Positions 12,036 to 19,027 of a stretch of 25,973 nucleotides of DNA are shown piece after piece. Position 1 is the stretch's first letter. Each line of letters starts with the position of its first letter. The notes beneath the pieces were generated by a model, which saw only the letters and a program-made list of their open reading frames with translations, did not search any database and was not told the origin of the DNA. The DNA is from a virus: the IMG/VR virus record IMGVR_UViG_3300046507_000325, positions 1-25,973 of that record. One strand, given 5' to 3'. Both the position numbers and the translations under genes were made by a program.

Positions 12036-14541
12036 GAAGTACCTCTTTGATGTTGAGAGAGCCGCGAAGCTCCGCGAGTGTGTCTGCCAATTCTGACAGT
12101 CGGTCGTTGTGTTCAATCAGGTCACACGTAGCCTGCTGATAGACTTCAGCGAGTACGTCGTGCTGCTCGTACATCTCCACGAAGGTTTCGCGGATGATGC
12201 CTTGGAAGCGCGCCGCATGACTTGGCAGACTGCCGAAGCTGTCATGCACCAGTGCGAACTGAGTGATGCCTTCCCTCCGCGCCGCGTTCACTGTGAGAAG
12301 CAAATGACTAGCGTCACAAGCATGAACGAAGTTGGGCGCGGAGCCGTTCTTTGCACGGTTCTTGTCGATAGGCTTCTGAGAGCCGGTAGCAATCAGAGGC
12401 TCGAAGCGCCTTTGGACAGGCCCGTTAACGCCGTGGTCGTGCATCCATAGCCGCAGGCGCTCAGTGAGAGCTTCGTGGTAGCGATTGCTCCACGGGAGCC
12501 CCACAGGCGTTACCCACTCCAAAGGTCTCCCCGCGTGCGCCATGACGCCTGCGAGTTCTTGGAGGTACTTCATCGCCTTCATCGCCAGCGGTAGCTCGTT
12601 GGCAATCGTGGTGCTGGCGTGTTGAGCCAGGAAGCGAGAAGCTGCGTGCTGCTCCTTGAAGGTCTTGCCGAACGGATGGTCCTTGCGCTTCTTCTTCAGC
12701 ACGTCGCGCCTCAGGGGCTCCATCAGGTCCGTCATGTGCTGTTGAGCCATGCCGAAGCCCTTCGAGCCGTAGAAGGTCGTCATCGTGTTGCGCTTGAAGA
12801 CCTTGCGCCAGTCACCGTCGTAGGCGAGCACCACAGGGGCGATAGGATCACGGGAGAGCGCCATGGCCTTCCGAGCCCCGTCACCAACGAGGGTGTAGAG
12901 GTCGCTAGGCTCCTCACGGTTTGTGAGGTTAACCTTCCAGGCGTCCTCTGAGCGTGTAGCGGCGCACAGATGTTGTGCTCCAGAACACGAGCCGTCCCAC
13001 GAGCACGGTAACGAACAGACGTATTCCGGCCCATAGCTCAGGGCCTTCGTAAGTTCGACGCAAGCTGCAAGGAACAGGAAGGGTTTGTCGGCCTTCGTCC
13101 AGAACGCAAGTCCCTCCGTGGATAAGGGTCCACGGGCGTCCCAGTCCTGCATCGCGCAATCGCGGATGCTGTTCAGATTGTCGTCCACCCATTTGATACG
13201 TTCCTCGTAAGGGCGCTTCGACACCTTGCCTTTGCTGGTGGGGAAGTCGCCACAGTTCGCCACATGCACCTTGAGCCACTGAATGCCCTCCTCCCCGATG
13301 GGCTCACCGTCCTTGAACAGGAACAGCGACCTCACCACGTCTTCACGTTGGAAGTTGAAGGTCGTCAGCGGGTACTCGCGCCCACGCCAATCGAGATTGT
13401 GCGGGATATAGAACTGCTCCATGCCTGCGAGAGCATCGGCAGTTACCAAGTCGTCGTCCAGCTTCATGCGGTCGCGGCGAAGAACTCGGTTCTCCTTCTT
13501 GACCTCTGAGCGCTCGACACGTGCCAGCTTCTTCTCCTCATCGCTGAGGTCATCCCACTCGCCCTCGATCTTGGGCATGGGGATATCGGTGACTGAGGGA
13601 AGCCCCTCGACCTCGACGCCTCGCTGCCTGCACTCCCTGATGACGTTGAGAATGTGCGTGTTGATCCGCCACGGCGTTGCCTGCACGGTGTTCACAGCGT
13701 CGAGCGCTGGCTGCATCTGCCCCGACTTGATGGCGGCCTTCACAGCCACGATGGTCTCGCGGTGGCGCGTCCTAATCAGCGTAGCGAGGCGTCGAGCCGT
13801 AGGGTCCACAGGCCCACCCTTGTTGAAGTCCGTCCACGGCACAGGGGGCTCATCAGATGGCAGGAAGACTGGGAAGCGGCGTATGTGCTGCTTCAGAGCC
13901 TCTTGAGCCTTCTCAGAAGCGCCCTCAGTCACAGCGAGCATCTGTGTGTCGCCGTCGTGGTAGACCTCGAACAGGTCAGGCAGTGTGTATTGCACCACGT
14001 CGAGGACAAGGTTGCCCATGGCGACGTGCTCTTTAGGAGCCCAGCGGTTGACGAACGAGAAGCCCTTCTTGCGGGCCAGTAGGCGCGCTGCCTGCACTCG
14101 GTACTTCAGGTTCCCGTGCTTCTCCTTCACCCACTGCTCAACCTCCGCTTTGATCTTTGGGTCATGGACCTCAAGCTGATGGCTGAACAGTTCGTTGCGC
14201 AGCATGTCGCCAGCGCGCTCACAGATCGCCGTCCAGTTATCCTCCTCAATCACTCCGCGCAGCGCGCAGTTGAGCGCCACGAGGGCGCAGATTTGCTCAG
14301 GGAGTTGCTTCAGCAGCGCCAGGGAGTTCTCGGAGGGCGCGGCAACGCCGTTGCTGGCCTTGACTGGCTGCGACAGCATGACCTTGATAGCGGCTGCAAG
14401 ACGCTCATAGCAGCCCTGCTGGATATGCAGCGCTTCGTTGGTCGCGCCGTAGCCGAAGTTGCGGTTCGTGCGTTCCTTGATGACCTCGAAGCGACGTGCT
14501 GCGGCGTCAATCTCAGCATTGGGTAGTTCGGTCTGTTCCAT
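12013..14541 (-). CDS. single-subunit DNA-directed RNA polymerase, T7 type
   Basis: Phage RNA polymerase that would transcribe the middle and late genes. From ATG 14541 it has 842 residues (T7: 883). Signatures: NLDWRGREYPLTTFNFQ, then SLPCSWDGSCSGAQH with catalytic Asp516, VFKRNTMTTFYGSKGFG with Lys583 and Tyr591 (T7 Lys631 and Tyr639), and FALVHDSFGSLPSHA with Asp767; the C-terminus ends in YAFA, close to the FAFA end of T7. An upstream TTG (14562) would add seven residues without a ribosome site. The leader contains two copies of a motif shared with early genes. Its promoter sequence cannot be identified from this window. Confidence 0.96.
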   Translation of the reverse strand: MEQTELPNAEIDAAARRFEVIKERTNRNFGYGATNEALHIQQGCYERLAAAIKVMLSQPVKASNGVAAPSENSLALLKQLPEQICALVALNCALRGVIEEDNWTAICERAGDMLRNELFSHQLEVHDPKIKAEVEQWVKEKHGNLKYRVQAARLLARKKGFSFVNRWAPKEHVAMGNLVLDVVQYTLPDLFEVYHDGDTQMLAVTEGASEKAQEALKQHIRRFPVFLPSDEPPVPWTDFNKGGPVDPTARRLATLIRTRHRETIVAVKAAIKSGQMQPALDAVNTVQATPWRINTHILNVIRECRQRGVEVEGLPSVTDIPMPKIEGEWDDLSDEEKKLARVERSEVKKENRVLRRDRMKLDDDLVTADALAGMEQFYIPHNLDWRGREYPLTTFNFQREDVVRSLFLFKDGEPIGEEGIQWLKVHVANCGDFPTSKGKVSKRPYEERIKWVDDNLNSIRDCAMQDWDARGPLSTEGLAFWTKADKPFLFLAACVELTKALSYGPEYVCSLPCSWDGSCSGAQHLCAATRSEDAWKVNLTNREEPSDLYTLVGDGARKAMALSRDPIAPVVLAYDGDWRKVFKRNTMTTFYGSKGFGMAQQHMTDLMEPLRRDVLKKKRKDHPFGKTFKEQHAASRFLAQHASTTIANELPLAMKAMKYLQELAGVMAHAGRPLEWVTPVGLPWSNRYHEALTERLRLWMHDHGVNGPVQRRFEPLIATGSQKPIDKNRAKNGSAPNFVHACDASHLLLTVNAARREGITQFALVHDSFGSLPSHAARFQGIIRETFVEMYEQHDVLAEVYQQATCDLIEHNDRLSELADTLAELRGSLNIKEVLHAQYAFA

Positions 14542-14590
14542 CGAATGCTCGCTTTCTGGCAAAGGTGCGGGCCGGATTGGCTAAGTGATT

Positions 14591-14638
14591 GTTGTGTTTG
14601 GTCTAAAGCTGCGTTTTGTCTGCTTCTGTGTTTGATCT
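14591..14638 (-). repeat. two copies of the early-gene leader motif before RNA polymerase
   Basis: GTTGTGTTTGGTCTA (14591-14605) and TTCTGTGTTTGATCT (14624-14638), written on the plus strand, are two copies of a motif found upstream of most early minus-strand genes (consensus on the minus strand RATCRAMCACAA). The 31 bases 14608-14638 match 20456-20486 at about 26 positions. They could be protein-binding or promoter elements; no standard -35/-10 pair is visible. Confidence 0.6.
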
Positions 14639-14660
14639 GCGGAAGTTGATTATCTGTCAT

Positions 14661-14686
14661 AGAGGACCCAGGCAATCCGGGCCTCT
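14661..14686. other. hairpin in the RNA polymerase leader
   Basis: AGAGGACCC and GGGCCTCT pair over eight bases with one bulged A and a 9-base loop. There is no following T-run on the minus strand, so it is not a textbook terminator. It lies between the probable attachment site and the RNA polymerase gene and could act in processing or attenuation. Confidence 0.4.
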
Positions 14687-14717
14687 ACGGGGAGACCTTA
14701 GTTCTAGCTCTGTTCTG

Positions 14718-15034
14718 GATTGTCCCCAGGATTGTCACCGCTGATTGTCACCAAGTGCCCTTGGCACCCGTATCCCCTGCGGTCGCTCCGAAGGGGCGGA
14801 TTGCACTTGTCCAATCAAAATGGGCTTTACTTACAACACACTGGGGGATCAAACACACCTGCATACTGTTCGGTGTGGAACCTAAATCCCCTGCGATGGT
14901 GCGCGCGGAGGGACTTGAACCCCCAATTCCGTAAGGAAATCAGAACCTAAACCTGACGCGTATACCAGTTCCGCCACGCGCGCTTTGTCACCAAAGGGGG
15001 TAATTGGCACCGCTTTGTCACCCGATTTGTCACC
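14718..15034. other. attP: probable phage attachment site (attP) with integrase arm-type repeats
   Basis: Direct repeats of TTGTCACC, all in the same orientation, flank the tRNA-Leu gene. Left: GATTGTCCCC at 14718 (one change), GATTGTCACC at 14730 and at 14743, spaced 12-13 bases. Right: CTTTGTCACC at 14983 and 15013, and ATTTGTCACC at 15025; one more, CTTTGTCACC, is at 15261. Two arms of short direct repeats around a core next to a tyrosine integrase gene is the known layout of attP sites, and tRNA-Leu is the integration target reported for the marine T7-like cyanophage P-SSP7. Inference, not proof; the core would be within the tRNA. Confidence 0.62.
14897..14983 (-). tRNA. tRNA-Leu (anticodon UAG)
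   Basis: Complete 87-base class II tRNA. The acceptor stem GCGCGCG pairs with CGCGCGC, followed by discriminator A and an encoded CCA (14897-14899). The anticodon stem TCAGG/TCTGA encloses loop TTTAGGT, giving anticodon TAG with T33. The long variable arm has TTCC/GGAA, and the T-arm GGGGG/CCCTC encloses TTCAAGT. It is intact, so it could serve as a working tRNA for CUN codons, or be carried as the attachment core that rebuilds the host gene after integration. It lies between the integrase and RNA polymerase genes. Confidence 0.93.
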
Positions 15035-15090
15035 CGGTCAGGGCAACAGTGGATGCCATCTACTACGCCTCTTTTGCGTTGTCTATCCAG

Positions 15091-15273
15091 TCACTTCACG
15101 CTCCCAACAGGGCGCATGTCGATCCAATGCATCGCTTTGATGCGGTCCATAGCGTACACTCCCCTGAGGCGTTCCATCTCCCGTTCACACGCCGCTTCTG
15201 TCTTCAACGGGCCGACGATCAGGTACTCCCTGTGGGCGTCATCGAACATAACTATCACCACTTTGTCACCCAT
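15091..15273 (-). CDS. hypothetical protein coupled to integrase, 60 residues
   Basis: ATG 15273 follows the integrase stop directly and has a near-perfect ribosome site (AAGGAGG, 5 nt). The protein (MGDKVVIVMFDDAHREYLIV, then GPLKTEAACEREMERLRGVY) has a beta strand, then an acidic/basic helix, ending in a polar tail. It lacks an obvious helix-turn-helix, so an excisionase role is a positional guess only; the match to the small phage 'V-G-P-x-x-x-E-x-A' domain is loose. One integrase-type repeat overlaps its start region. Confidence 0.65.
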   Translation of the reverse strand: MGDKVVIVMFDDAHREYLIVGPLKTEAACEREMERLRGVYAMDRIKAMHWIDMRPVGSVK

Positions 15274-16329
15274 CTATGCCTCCTTAGCGTTGTCCACGAC
15301 CACCACAGGCTTGGGCGCGAAGCCCCCGCCGTTGAGCGCAGCCAGGGCCGTGGCGAACGCAGCGCTGTCCTCGAACACGGCATACCGCTCCGTCATCTTA
15401 ATGTCGGAGTGGCCCATGAGCTTCTTGAGGACGCTCAGGGGAACCCCGTTCATGACCATGCGGGAGCCGTAGGTGTGCCGTGTGCAGTAGAGGACAGCAT
15501 CCTCCACCTGAGGCAGTTGGGCGCGCGTGCGCTCCCACAGCCAGCGCATGTAGGGCTTGGTGAGGTCCGTGAACGGTCCCTTCTGGTTGCCCTTGCGCGT
15601 CCTCAGGTCCCTCAAAGCCTCTTGAGCCCTGTTGGACAGCGGCACAGCCCTGAAGCTCCCGTTCTTGGTGTCCCAAAATATCGCACGGTCCTTGTGAATG
15701 TCGTCCCACTTCAGGGCGGTTCCCTCCGTGTAGGTGCGCGCTCCCGTGTCGATCAGGAACAGGAAGAAGGCCATCTCGTCATGCTTCTCCCAAAGCTGCC
15801 AGAGCCCCAGGATGGCTGTCTCCTCCTCGTGGCTGAAGAACCTGAAGCGCCCCTTGTTCTCCTTGAACTTGGGGAACGTCGGGACCTCAGGGAGCTTCTT
15901 CGCCACGCGGTTCATCATGACGCTGATAGCCGACTTGTAGCGGTTCACCGTCGAGCCTGCGACCTCCCGCTCATTGAGGAGGTAGGCCAGGAAGTCGTCA
16001 ATGTTGGACTGCGTGAAGGCGTCGAGGATGCTCATGCCCTCCCCGCACCACGTCACGAACGTCTGCGCGTTCAGTTCGCACTTCGAGCTATCCTTGCCCT
16101 TCGACCAGTGCAGCGTGGCCGTCTCCCGTAGGAGGTTGCCCAGCGTGCCAGCGTCAGAGCCCCCAATGCGCTTCTCGGCCTCAGGGAGCGCCTTGCCCAG
16201 CTTGAGGTTGGAACGGGCCTGAAGCTCCCACGCCTCGCCCTGTGCCTCCGTGTCGTGCATCCGCGTGTGGCGTTCGCCGTTCACCATGAACTTGGTGATG
16301 AACTTGTTGCCCTTTGGGTAGGTGGTCAT
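15274..16329 (-). CDS. int: tyrosine recombinase / integrase
   Basis: 351 residues. An N-terminal AP2-like arm-binding segment (TTYPKGNKFITKFMVNGERH) is followed by a SAM-like core-binding domain (about 60-145) and the catalytic domain. Catalytic residues: Arg198 (DTGARTYTEG), Lys222 (DTKNGSFRAVPL), Arg284 (YCTRHTYGSRM), His307 (LMGHSDIKMT) and nucleophile Tyr316 (ERYAVFE). The usual His three residues before Arg284 is Tyr281 here, a variation that may still be active. It would integrate the phage at attB, probably in a host tRNA-Leu. The ATG at 16329 has a weak ribosome site but follows the leader motif at 16346-16359. Unusual for a T7-like phage and points to a temperate life. Confidence 0.95.
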   Translation of the reverse strand: MTTYPKGNKFITKFMVNGERHTRMHDTEAQGEAWELQARSNLKLGKALPEAEKRIGGSDAGTLGNLLRETATLHWSKGKDSSKCELNAQTFVTWCGEGMSILDAFTQSNIDDFLAYLLNEREVAGSTVNRYKSAISVMMNRVAKKLPEVPTFPKFKENKGRFRFFSHEEETAILGLWQLWEKHDEMAFFLFLIDTGARTYTEGTALKWDDIHKDRAIFWDTKNGSFRAVPLSNRAQEALRDLRTRKGNQKGPFTDLTKPYMRWLWERTRAQLPQVEDAVLYCTRHTYGSRMVMNGVPLSVLKKLMGHSDIKMTERYAVFEDSAAFATALAALNGGGFAPKPVVVVDNAKEA

Positions 16330-16345
16330 TGTGTTCAGTCCGTTC

Positions 16346-16359
16346 TTGTGTTCGATCTA
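16346..16359 (-). repeat. early-gene leader motif upstream of integrase
   Basis: TTGTGTTCGATCTA on the plus strand (TAGATCGAACACAA on the coding strand), 17 nt before the integrase start. It is one of a family of such motifs in front of early leftward genes (see 14591, 18973, 19749, 20456 and 20939). Confidence 0.6.
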
Positions 16360-16375
16360 GGTAAAGCCAATCGCG

Positions 16376-16450
16376 TCACCCGCTCTTGATGATCCTGTCT
16401 GCGACGTACACGAAGACCGCCGCGCATACGATGTAGAGCAATAGGCTCAC
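16376..16450 (-). CDS. 24-residue single-span membrane peptide
   Basis: GTG 16450 with AAGGA about 5 nt upstream, just past the stop of the 42-residue membrane gene. It encodes MSLLLYIVCAAVFVYVADRI plus four residues: one hydrophobic helix with a basic end (RIIKSG). Two consecutive single-span peptides between the regulator and the integrase suggest a paired membrane function, but none is known. Supported only by ribosome site and composition. Confidence 0.5.
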   Translation of the reverse strand: MSLLLYIVCAAVFVYVADRIIKSG

Positions 16451-16458
16451 AGCGTTCC

Positions 16459-16587
16459 TTACTTGCGTGCCACCCACACGTCATACGCCTCAGGGTACTT
16501 GCGAGGAGCCGGACGCTCCGTGAGGACTGCGGTTACTGCGAACCCCAGCAGCACCACAGCGGCGATGAAGACCTCTATAGCCTTCAC
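16459..16587 (-). CDS. 42-residue single-span membrane protein
   Basis: GTG 16587 lies 5 nt after the stop of the MarR-like gene, with GAGGGG just before it. The N-terminal half, AIEVFIAAVVLLGFAVTAVL, is one membrane helix; the C-terminal half (TERPAPRKYPEAYDVWVARK) is polar and basic. Topology cannot be fixed. A longer frame to 16782 is mostly inside the regulator and is rejected. Function unknown. Confidence 0.58.
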   Translation of the reverse strand: MKAIEVFIAAVVLLGFAVTAVLTERPAPRKYPEAYDVWVARK

Positions 16588-16592
16588 GCCCC

Positions 16593-16997
16593 TCACTTGC
16601 ACAGCCTCCTCGCCGCCTTCATCAGCATGTTCTTGCCCTTGATGGACAAGTGAACCTCGTGCTCTCGAAGGGAGTGAGCGGAGGTCCTGAAGTCCACAAG
16701 CCCCAAGCCCTCCTCGCCCTTGCGTGTCTTCACGCCCAGGTCGAGCATTGCACGGCTCACGGTCGAGGGTGGATAATCCCACTTCTCGCTGTAGTATTTC
16801 TGAGACTTGCCCTCATCGAGAGCGAGCCTCAGGAGCATCTTCACTTGATGCAAAGGAATGTTGGGCCGCAAGGCTTCAAACTGATCTAGCACTTCAGCGA
16901 GACCAGCAAGCACCTTGCGCTCATCGTCGTTGAGTTCAGTCACCCTAGTTCCCTTGCCGCCTGTCAAAACATCTGTGTTTGCAATCTCTAACATCAT
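16593..16997 (-). CDS. MarR-like winged-helix DNA-binding protein, candidate lysogeny regulator
   Basis: 134 residues. From about residue 45: NIPLHQVKMLLRLALDEGKS, then QKYYSEKWDYPPSTVSRAML (recognition-helix region), a wing (GEEGLGLVDFR ... REHEVHLSIKGKNML) and a final helix. The order and the 'P-S-T-V-S-R-x-L-x-x-LG' and 'L-T/S-x-KG' patterns are those of MarR-type winged helices. The family usually represses by binding inverted repeats as a dimer. An inverted repeat just upstream (17011-17027) is a natural target for self-regulation. Being next to integrase, it is the best repressor candidate in the window; this is inference. ATG 16997 follows AGGTGG. Confidence 0.75.
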   Translation of the reverse strand: MMLEIANTDVLTGGKGTRVTELNDDERKVLAGLAEVLDQFEALRPNIPLHQVKMLLRLALDEGKSQKYYSEKWDYPPSTVSRAMLDLGVKTRKGEEGLGLVDFRTSAHSLREHEVHLSIKGKNMLMKAARRLCK

Positions 16998-17010
16998 TCG
17001 CCGCCCACCT

Positions 17011-17027
17011 GTTAATTACTCGTTAAC
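17011..17027. promoter_or_regulatory. inverted repeat upstream of the MarR-like gene
   Basis: GTTAATTACTCGTTAAC: GTTAA/TTAAC arms with a 7-base centre, 14 bases before the start of the regulator. It is AT-rich compared with its surroundings and suits a dimer-binding operator. Confidence 0.45.
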
Positions 17028-17032
17028 GTTGT

Positions 17033-17140
17033 TCACAAGAGTAACGAGACCACTCCGAGAGCCAGTGCGCTGAGAAAAACCGCTCTGGACCCAAGCAGCG
17101 CCCCGAGTATGAGTGCCATACTCGATATCTGCAACAGCAT
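17033..17140 (-). CDS. 35-residue very hydrophobic peptide
   Basis: ATG 17140 with AGGAA 8 nt upstream. The product, MLLQISSMALILGALLGSRA then VFLSALALGVVSLLL, is almost entirely hydrophobic with a single Arg in the middle, consistent with two short helices or a hairpin in the membrane. It lies between the larger membrane protein gene and the MarR-like gene, 38 nt after the former's stop. Function unknown. Confidence 0.52.
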   Translation of the reverse strand: MLLQISSMALILGALLGSRAVFLSALALGVVSLLL

Positions 17141-17178
17141 TCTTTCGGTTCCTGTAGTTATGAGGCGTTAAGAAAACC

Positions 17179-17943
17179 TTATTGCTTGGTGGCTTCAGTC
17201 TCCTTTGACAGTGTGCCCTCGACGTTGAGGAGCGTTCTGCGGACAGCCTTGGCGCTACTGCACAACCAAGGCACTAAGAGGGCCATAGCCACCCACGTCG
17301 CAGCCCTCACGTATTCGTCGGCTGTAGGTATCGAGAAGGCCAGCGCGGGTGGTACGATTAGCAGGTTGCGAGCGAGGGGAAACGCTAGGGCCAGCAGCAC
17401 GGCGTGTGACTGCCCCAGGATTATCGCAGTGCATACCACAGCCACACCCATGAGGATGGAAGCAGTGTGCGGCGGAAAGAACAGCGTCATGAGGTACGCC
17501 AGAGGCACCGTGACCGCGAAGACAGCCCCAACCCACAACAGGCTTGGCGAGGTTCGCACGCAGCGCTTTGGCTTGAACTCGACTAGGCGCGCTAAGACGG
17601 CATCGTCATGGAATGGGACGATGACCAGCAAGTTCCCGTCCAGGCCATTGTGAATACCTTCGAGCAATAGACCGACCTCTCCAGTCACCTTGTCAATGGA
17701 TGCCACATGGCACCGCTCACTCCCTGCCACAAAGGCATAGGGCGATAGGTCCACTGGCGCTGTGAACTCCCAGCGTTGCCCGATGGTGAAAGCCAAGCTC
17801 GCATTGGGCACCACACGGATCGCCATAAAGTCCCCCTCCTCAGTGTCGCATATGTCCCCCGTCGCTTCGTTGATCCATCCCGACTGCACTGCGAGCGTCC
17901 CCGCTACACGATAGAACGCAGGCTTTAGATTGGTTAGTGGCAT
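17179..17943 (-). CDS. multi-span membrane protein with soluble N-terminal domain
   Basis: ATG 17943 gives 254 residues; a longer frame to 18024 overlaps the small upstream gene. Residues 1-150 are soluble and beta-rich (MPLTNLKPAFYRVAGTLAV ... EGDFMAIRVVPNASLAFTIG). Then come membrane segments around LLWVGAVFAVTVPLAYLMTL, ILMGVAVVCTAIILG, VLLALAFPLARNLLIVPPAL and ATWVAMALLVPWLC, and an acidic C-terminus (STLSKETEATKQ-like). No transporter or holin family is recognised. Its place in the early region near integrase makes a host-takeover, exclusion or lysogen-expressed role possible. Confidence 0.72.
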   Translation of the reverse strand: MPLTNLKPAFYRVAGTLAVQSGWINEATGDICDTEEGDFMAIRVVPNASLAFTIGQRWEFTAPVDLSPYAFVAGSERCHVASIDKVTGEVGLLLEGIHNGLDGNLLVIVPFHDDAVLARLVEFKPKRCVRTSPSLLWVGAVFAVTVPLAYLMTLFFPPHTASILMGVAVVCTAIILGQSHAVLLALAFPLARNLLIVPPALAFSIPTADEYVRAATWVAMALLVPWLCSSAKAVRRTLLNVEGTLSKETEATKQ

Positions 17944-17998
17944 TGTCGCATTCCCATAAGCCGCCGCACCGGCCCCATTTGACTTGTTGAGCCCTGCC

Positions 17999-18133
17999 CT
18001 ACTGGGGCAGAACGATAAACGCATATCCCCACCAGTTTGTTCTGGCCTCGTCGCTCGCCTCCTCTCGCGTTGTGTGGTCGAAGCCTACCTCCTGCCACAA
18101 TCCCCGTATTTTAACCAATAGTCTATATGTCAT
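17999..18133 (-). CDS. hypothetical protein, 44 residues
   Basis: ATG 18133 with a weak upstream GAG. It encodes MTYRLLVKIRGLWQEVGFDH, then TTREEASDEARTNWWGYAFI and VLPQ. The beta-strand, 'T-REEA-x-x-EAR' helix, beta-strand pattern is the layout of a common tiny phage domain, so it is probably real. Function unknown. It precedes the membrane protein gene; the intergenic part between 17944 and 17998 shows nothing else. Confidence 0.5.
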   Translation of the reverse strand: MTYRLLVKIRGLWQEVGFDHTTREEASDEARTNWWGYAFIVLPQ

Positions 18134-18169
18134 AGCTGATACTCGGTTAATGTGGATAATCCAAACCCG

Positions 18170-18370
18170 TTAAACTACTGCCTTGTAGTCCAGGGCGATG
18201 AGACAGGCCGCGCTCCAAGCACGGTCGGAGGTTTTGAAGTCCCCTTGCGTGTGCGCTGGCAAGCGAGGGCGAGACGGCACAGTCACCAGCCAGCCGTTGC
18301 CGTCTTCGTTCTCGACCACGCCAAAGCCCTTGCCTTGCGCTTCGATAATCAGTTGCATCCTGTCAGTCAT
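18170..18370 (-). CDS. hypothetical protein, 66 residues
   Basis: ATG 18370 overlaps the upstream stop (TGATG) and has GGAG upstream. Sequence: MTDRMQLIIEAQGKGFGVVE, a beta-rich first half with NEDGNGWLVTVPSRP, then a helix (TSDRAWSAACLIALDYKAVV). This looks like a small two-layer domain. No family recognised. Confidence 0.62.
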   Translation of the reverse strand: MTDRMQLIIEAQGKGFGVVENEDGNGWLVTVPSRPRLPAHTQGDFKTSDRAWSAACLIALDYKAVV

Positions 18371-18555
18371 CAATCCTGCTCCGTGAGTTTGGCGTATGTC
18401 TTGGCTGCGAGGTAAGCGAGCGTTGCCGCCTCGACGCGCTTGCGCTGCTTGTCGATCTCGCCATTGCTTGAACCACTGGCAAACAAGGCTTTGGCGCGCT
18501 CTATCTCGACCTCAGCGTGTCGCTGAAGCTCCTCAACGATCTGCTGTGGCGTCAT
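18370..18555 (-). CDS. hypothetical helical protein, 61 residues
   Basis: ATG 18555 overlaps the previous stop (ATGA) and has GAGG in front. The product (MTPQQIVEELQRHAEVEIER, then AKALFASGSSNGEIDKQRKR and an Ala-rich end) is predicted as two amphipathic helices joined by a Gly/Ser turn, likely a small coiled-coil hairpin. No family recognised; a 14-residue longer frame is rejected because it lies in the preceding gene. Confidence 0.62.
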   Translation of the reverse strand: MTPQQIVEELQRHAEVEIERAKALFASGSSNGEIDKQRKRVEAATLAYLAAKTYAKLTEQD

Positions 18556-18710
18556 TGCCTGCCCCTCATCTGCTCGACCGTCTTGAACTCGAAGCAAACG
18601 GTTTCAGTGGAACGAACACGCTGAAGCGTCGAATATGCCACTAGGCCAATGCAGGCGATGAGGAGGAAGGCAAACGCAGCTTCCCAATGCGACGGGGGCT
18701 TATAGGTCAT
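18552..18710 (-). CDS. 52-residue single-span membrane protein
   Basis: ATG 18710 with GAGG upstream, 3 nt past the preceding stop; its stop overlaps the next start as ATGA. It has a short N-terminus (MTYKPPSHWE), one clear membrane helix (AAFAFLLIACIGLVAYSTL), then a basic/polar tail (QRVRSTETVCFEFKTVEQMR). This fits a bitopic protein with N-out or N-in unresolved. Function unknown. Confidence 0.6.
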   Translation of the reverse strand: MTYKPPSHWEAAFAFLLIACIGLVAYSTLQRVRSTETVCFEFKTVEQMRGRQ

Positions 18711-18713
18711 CCC

Positions 18714-18947
18714 TCAGCCCTCCCCTGCGAACGGGTTGGGCAAGCGAGCGGCGCGAAGCTCTTGAGCGTATGCAGCGTTGCGCGTGGTTAGCTGCTCTGA
18801 GATATCGCGTAGGCTGTCACCAAAGAAGTATTCGGCACCCTTGCGCGCTTGCCAGCGCTTGCCGCTCTTGCTGACTTTCCAAGCCCCATTGGCGTAACCC
18901 GTGTACTCGCCCTTGCGATACGCGCTCTTATCAATGTTGTGGTACAT
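18714..18947 (-). CDS. hypothetical protein, 77 residues
   Basis: ATG 18947 follows GGAAGG and the leader motif at 18973-18986. The protein reads MYHNIDKSAYRKGEYTGYAN, then GAWKVSKSGKRWQARKGAEY, FFGDSLRDISEQL and an Ala-rich helix. The W-x-V-x-K-x-G-x-R-W-x-A-x-x pattern is that of a short beta-sheet DNA- or protein-contact module similar to AP2-like folds, but this is only a resemblance. Basic overall. Function unknown. Confidence 0.6.
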   Translation of the reverse strand: MYHNIDKSAYRKGEYTGYANGAWKVSKSGKRWQARKGAEYFFGDSLRDISEQLTTRNAAYAQELRAARLPNPFAGEG

Positions 18948-18972
18948 CGTCCAAACCTTCCGATTGATTGTT

Positions 18973-18986
18973 ATGGTGTTCGATCA
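18973..18986 (-). repeat. early-gene leader motif
   Basis: ATGGTGTTCGATCA on the plus strand, the same family as the motif before integrase; it lies about 25 nt upstream of the 77-residue gene. Confidence 0.5.
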
Positions 18987-19027
18987 GGCCGCAATGAGAG
19001 AGGGTTGACTGTGTTCGGCCTCCTCCG

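Noticed and set aside
15004-16131. 375-codon plus-strand open frame opposite integrase
   Set aside because: Antisense to a clear tyrosine recombinase; His/Leu/Val/Arg-rich composition typical of a mirror frame.
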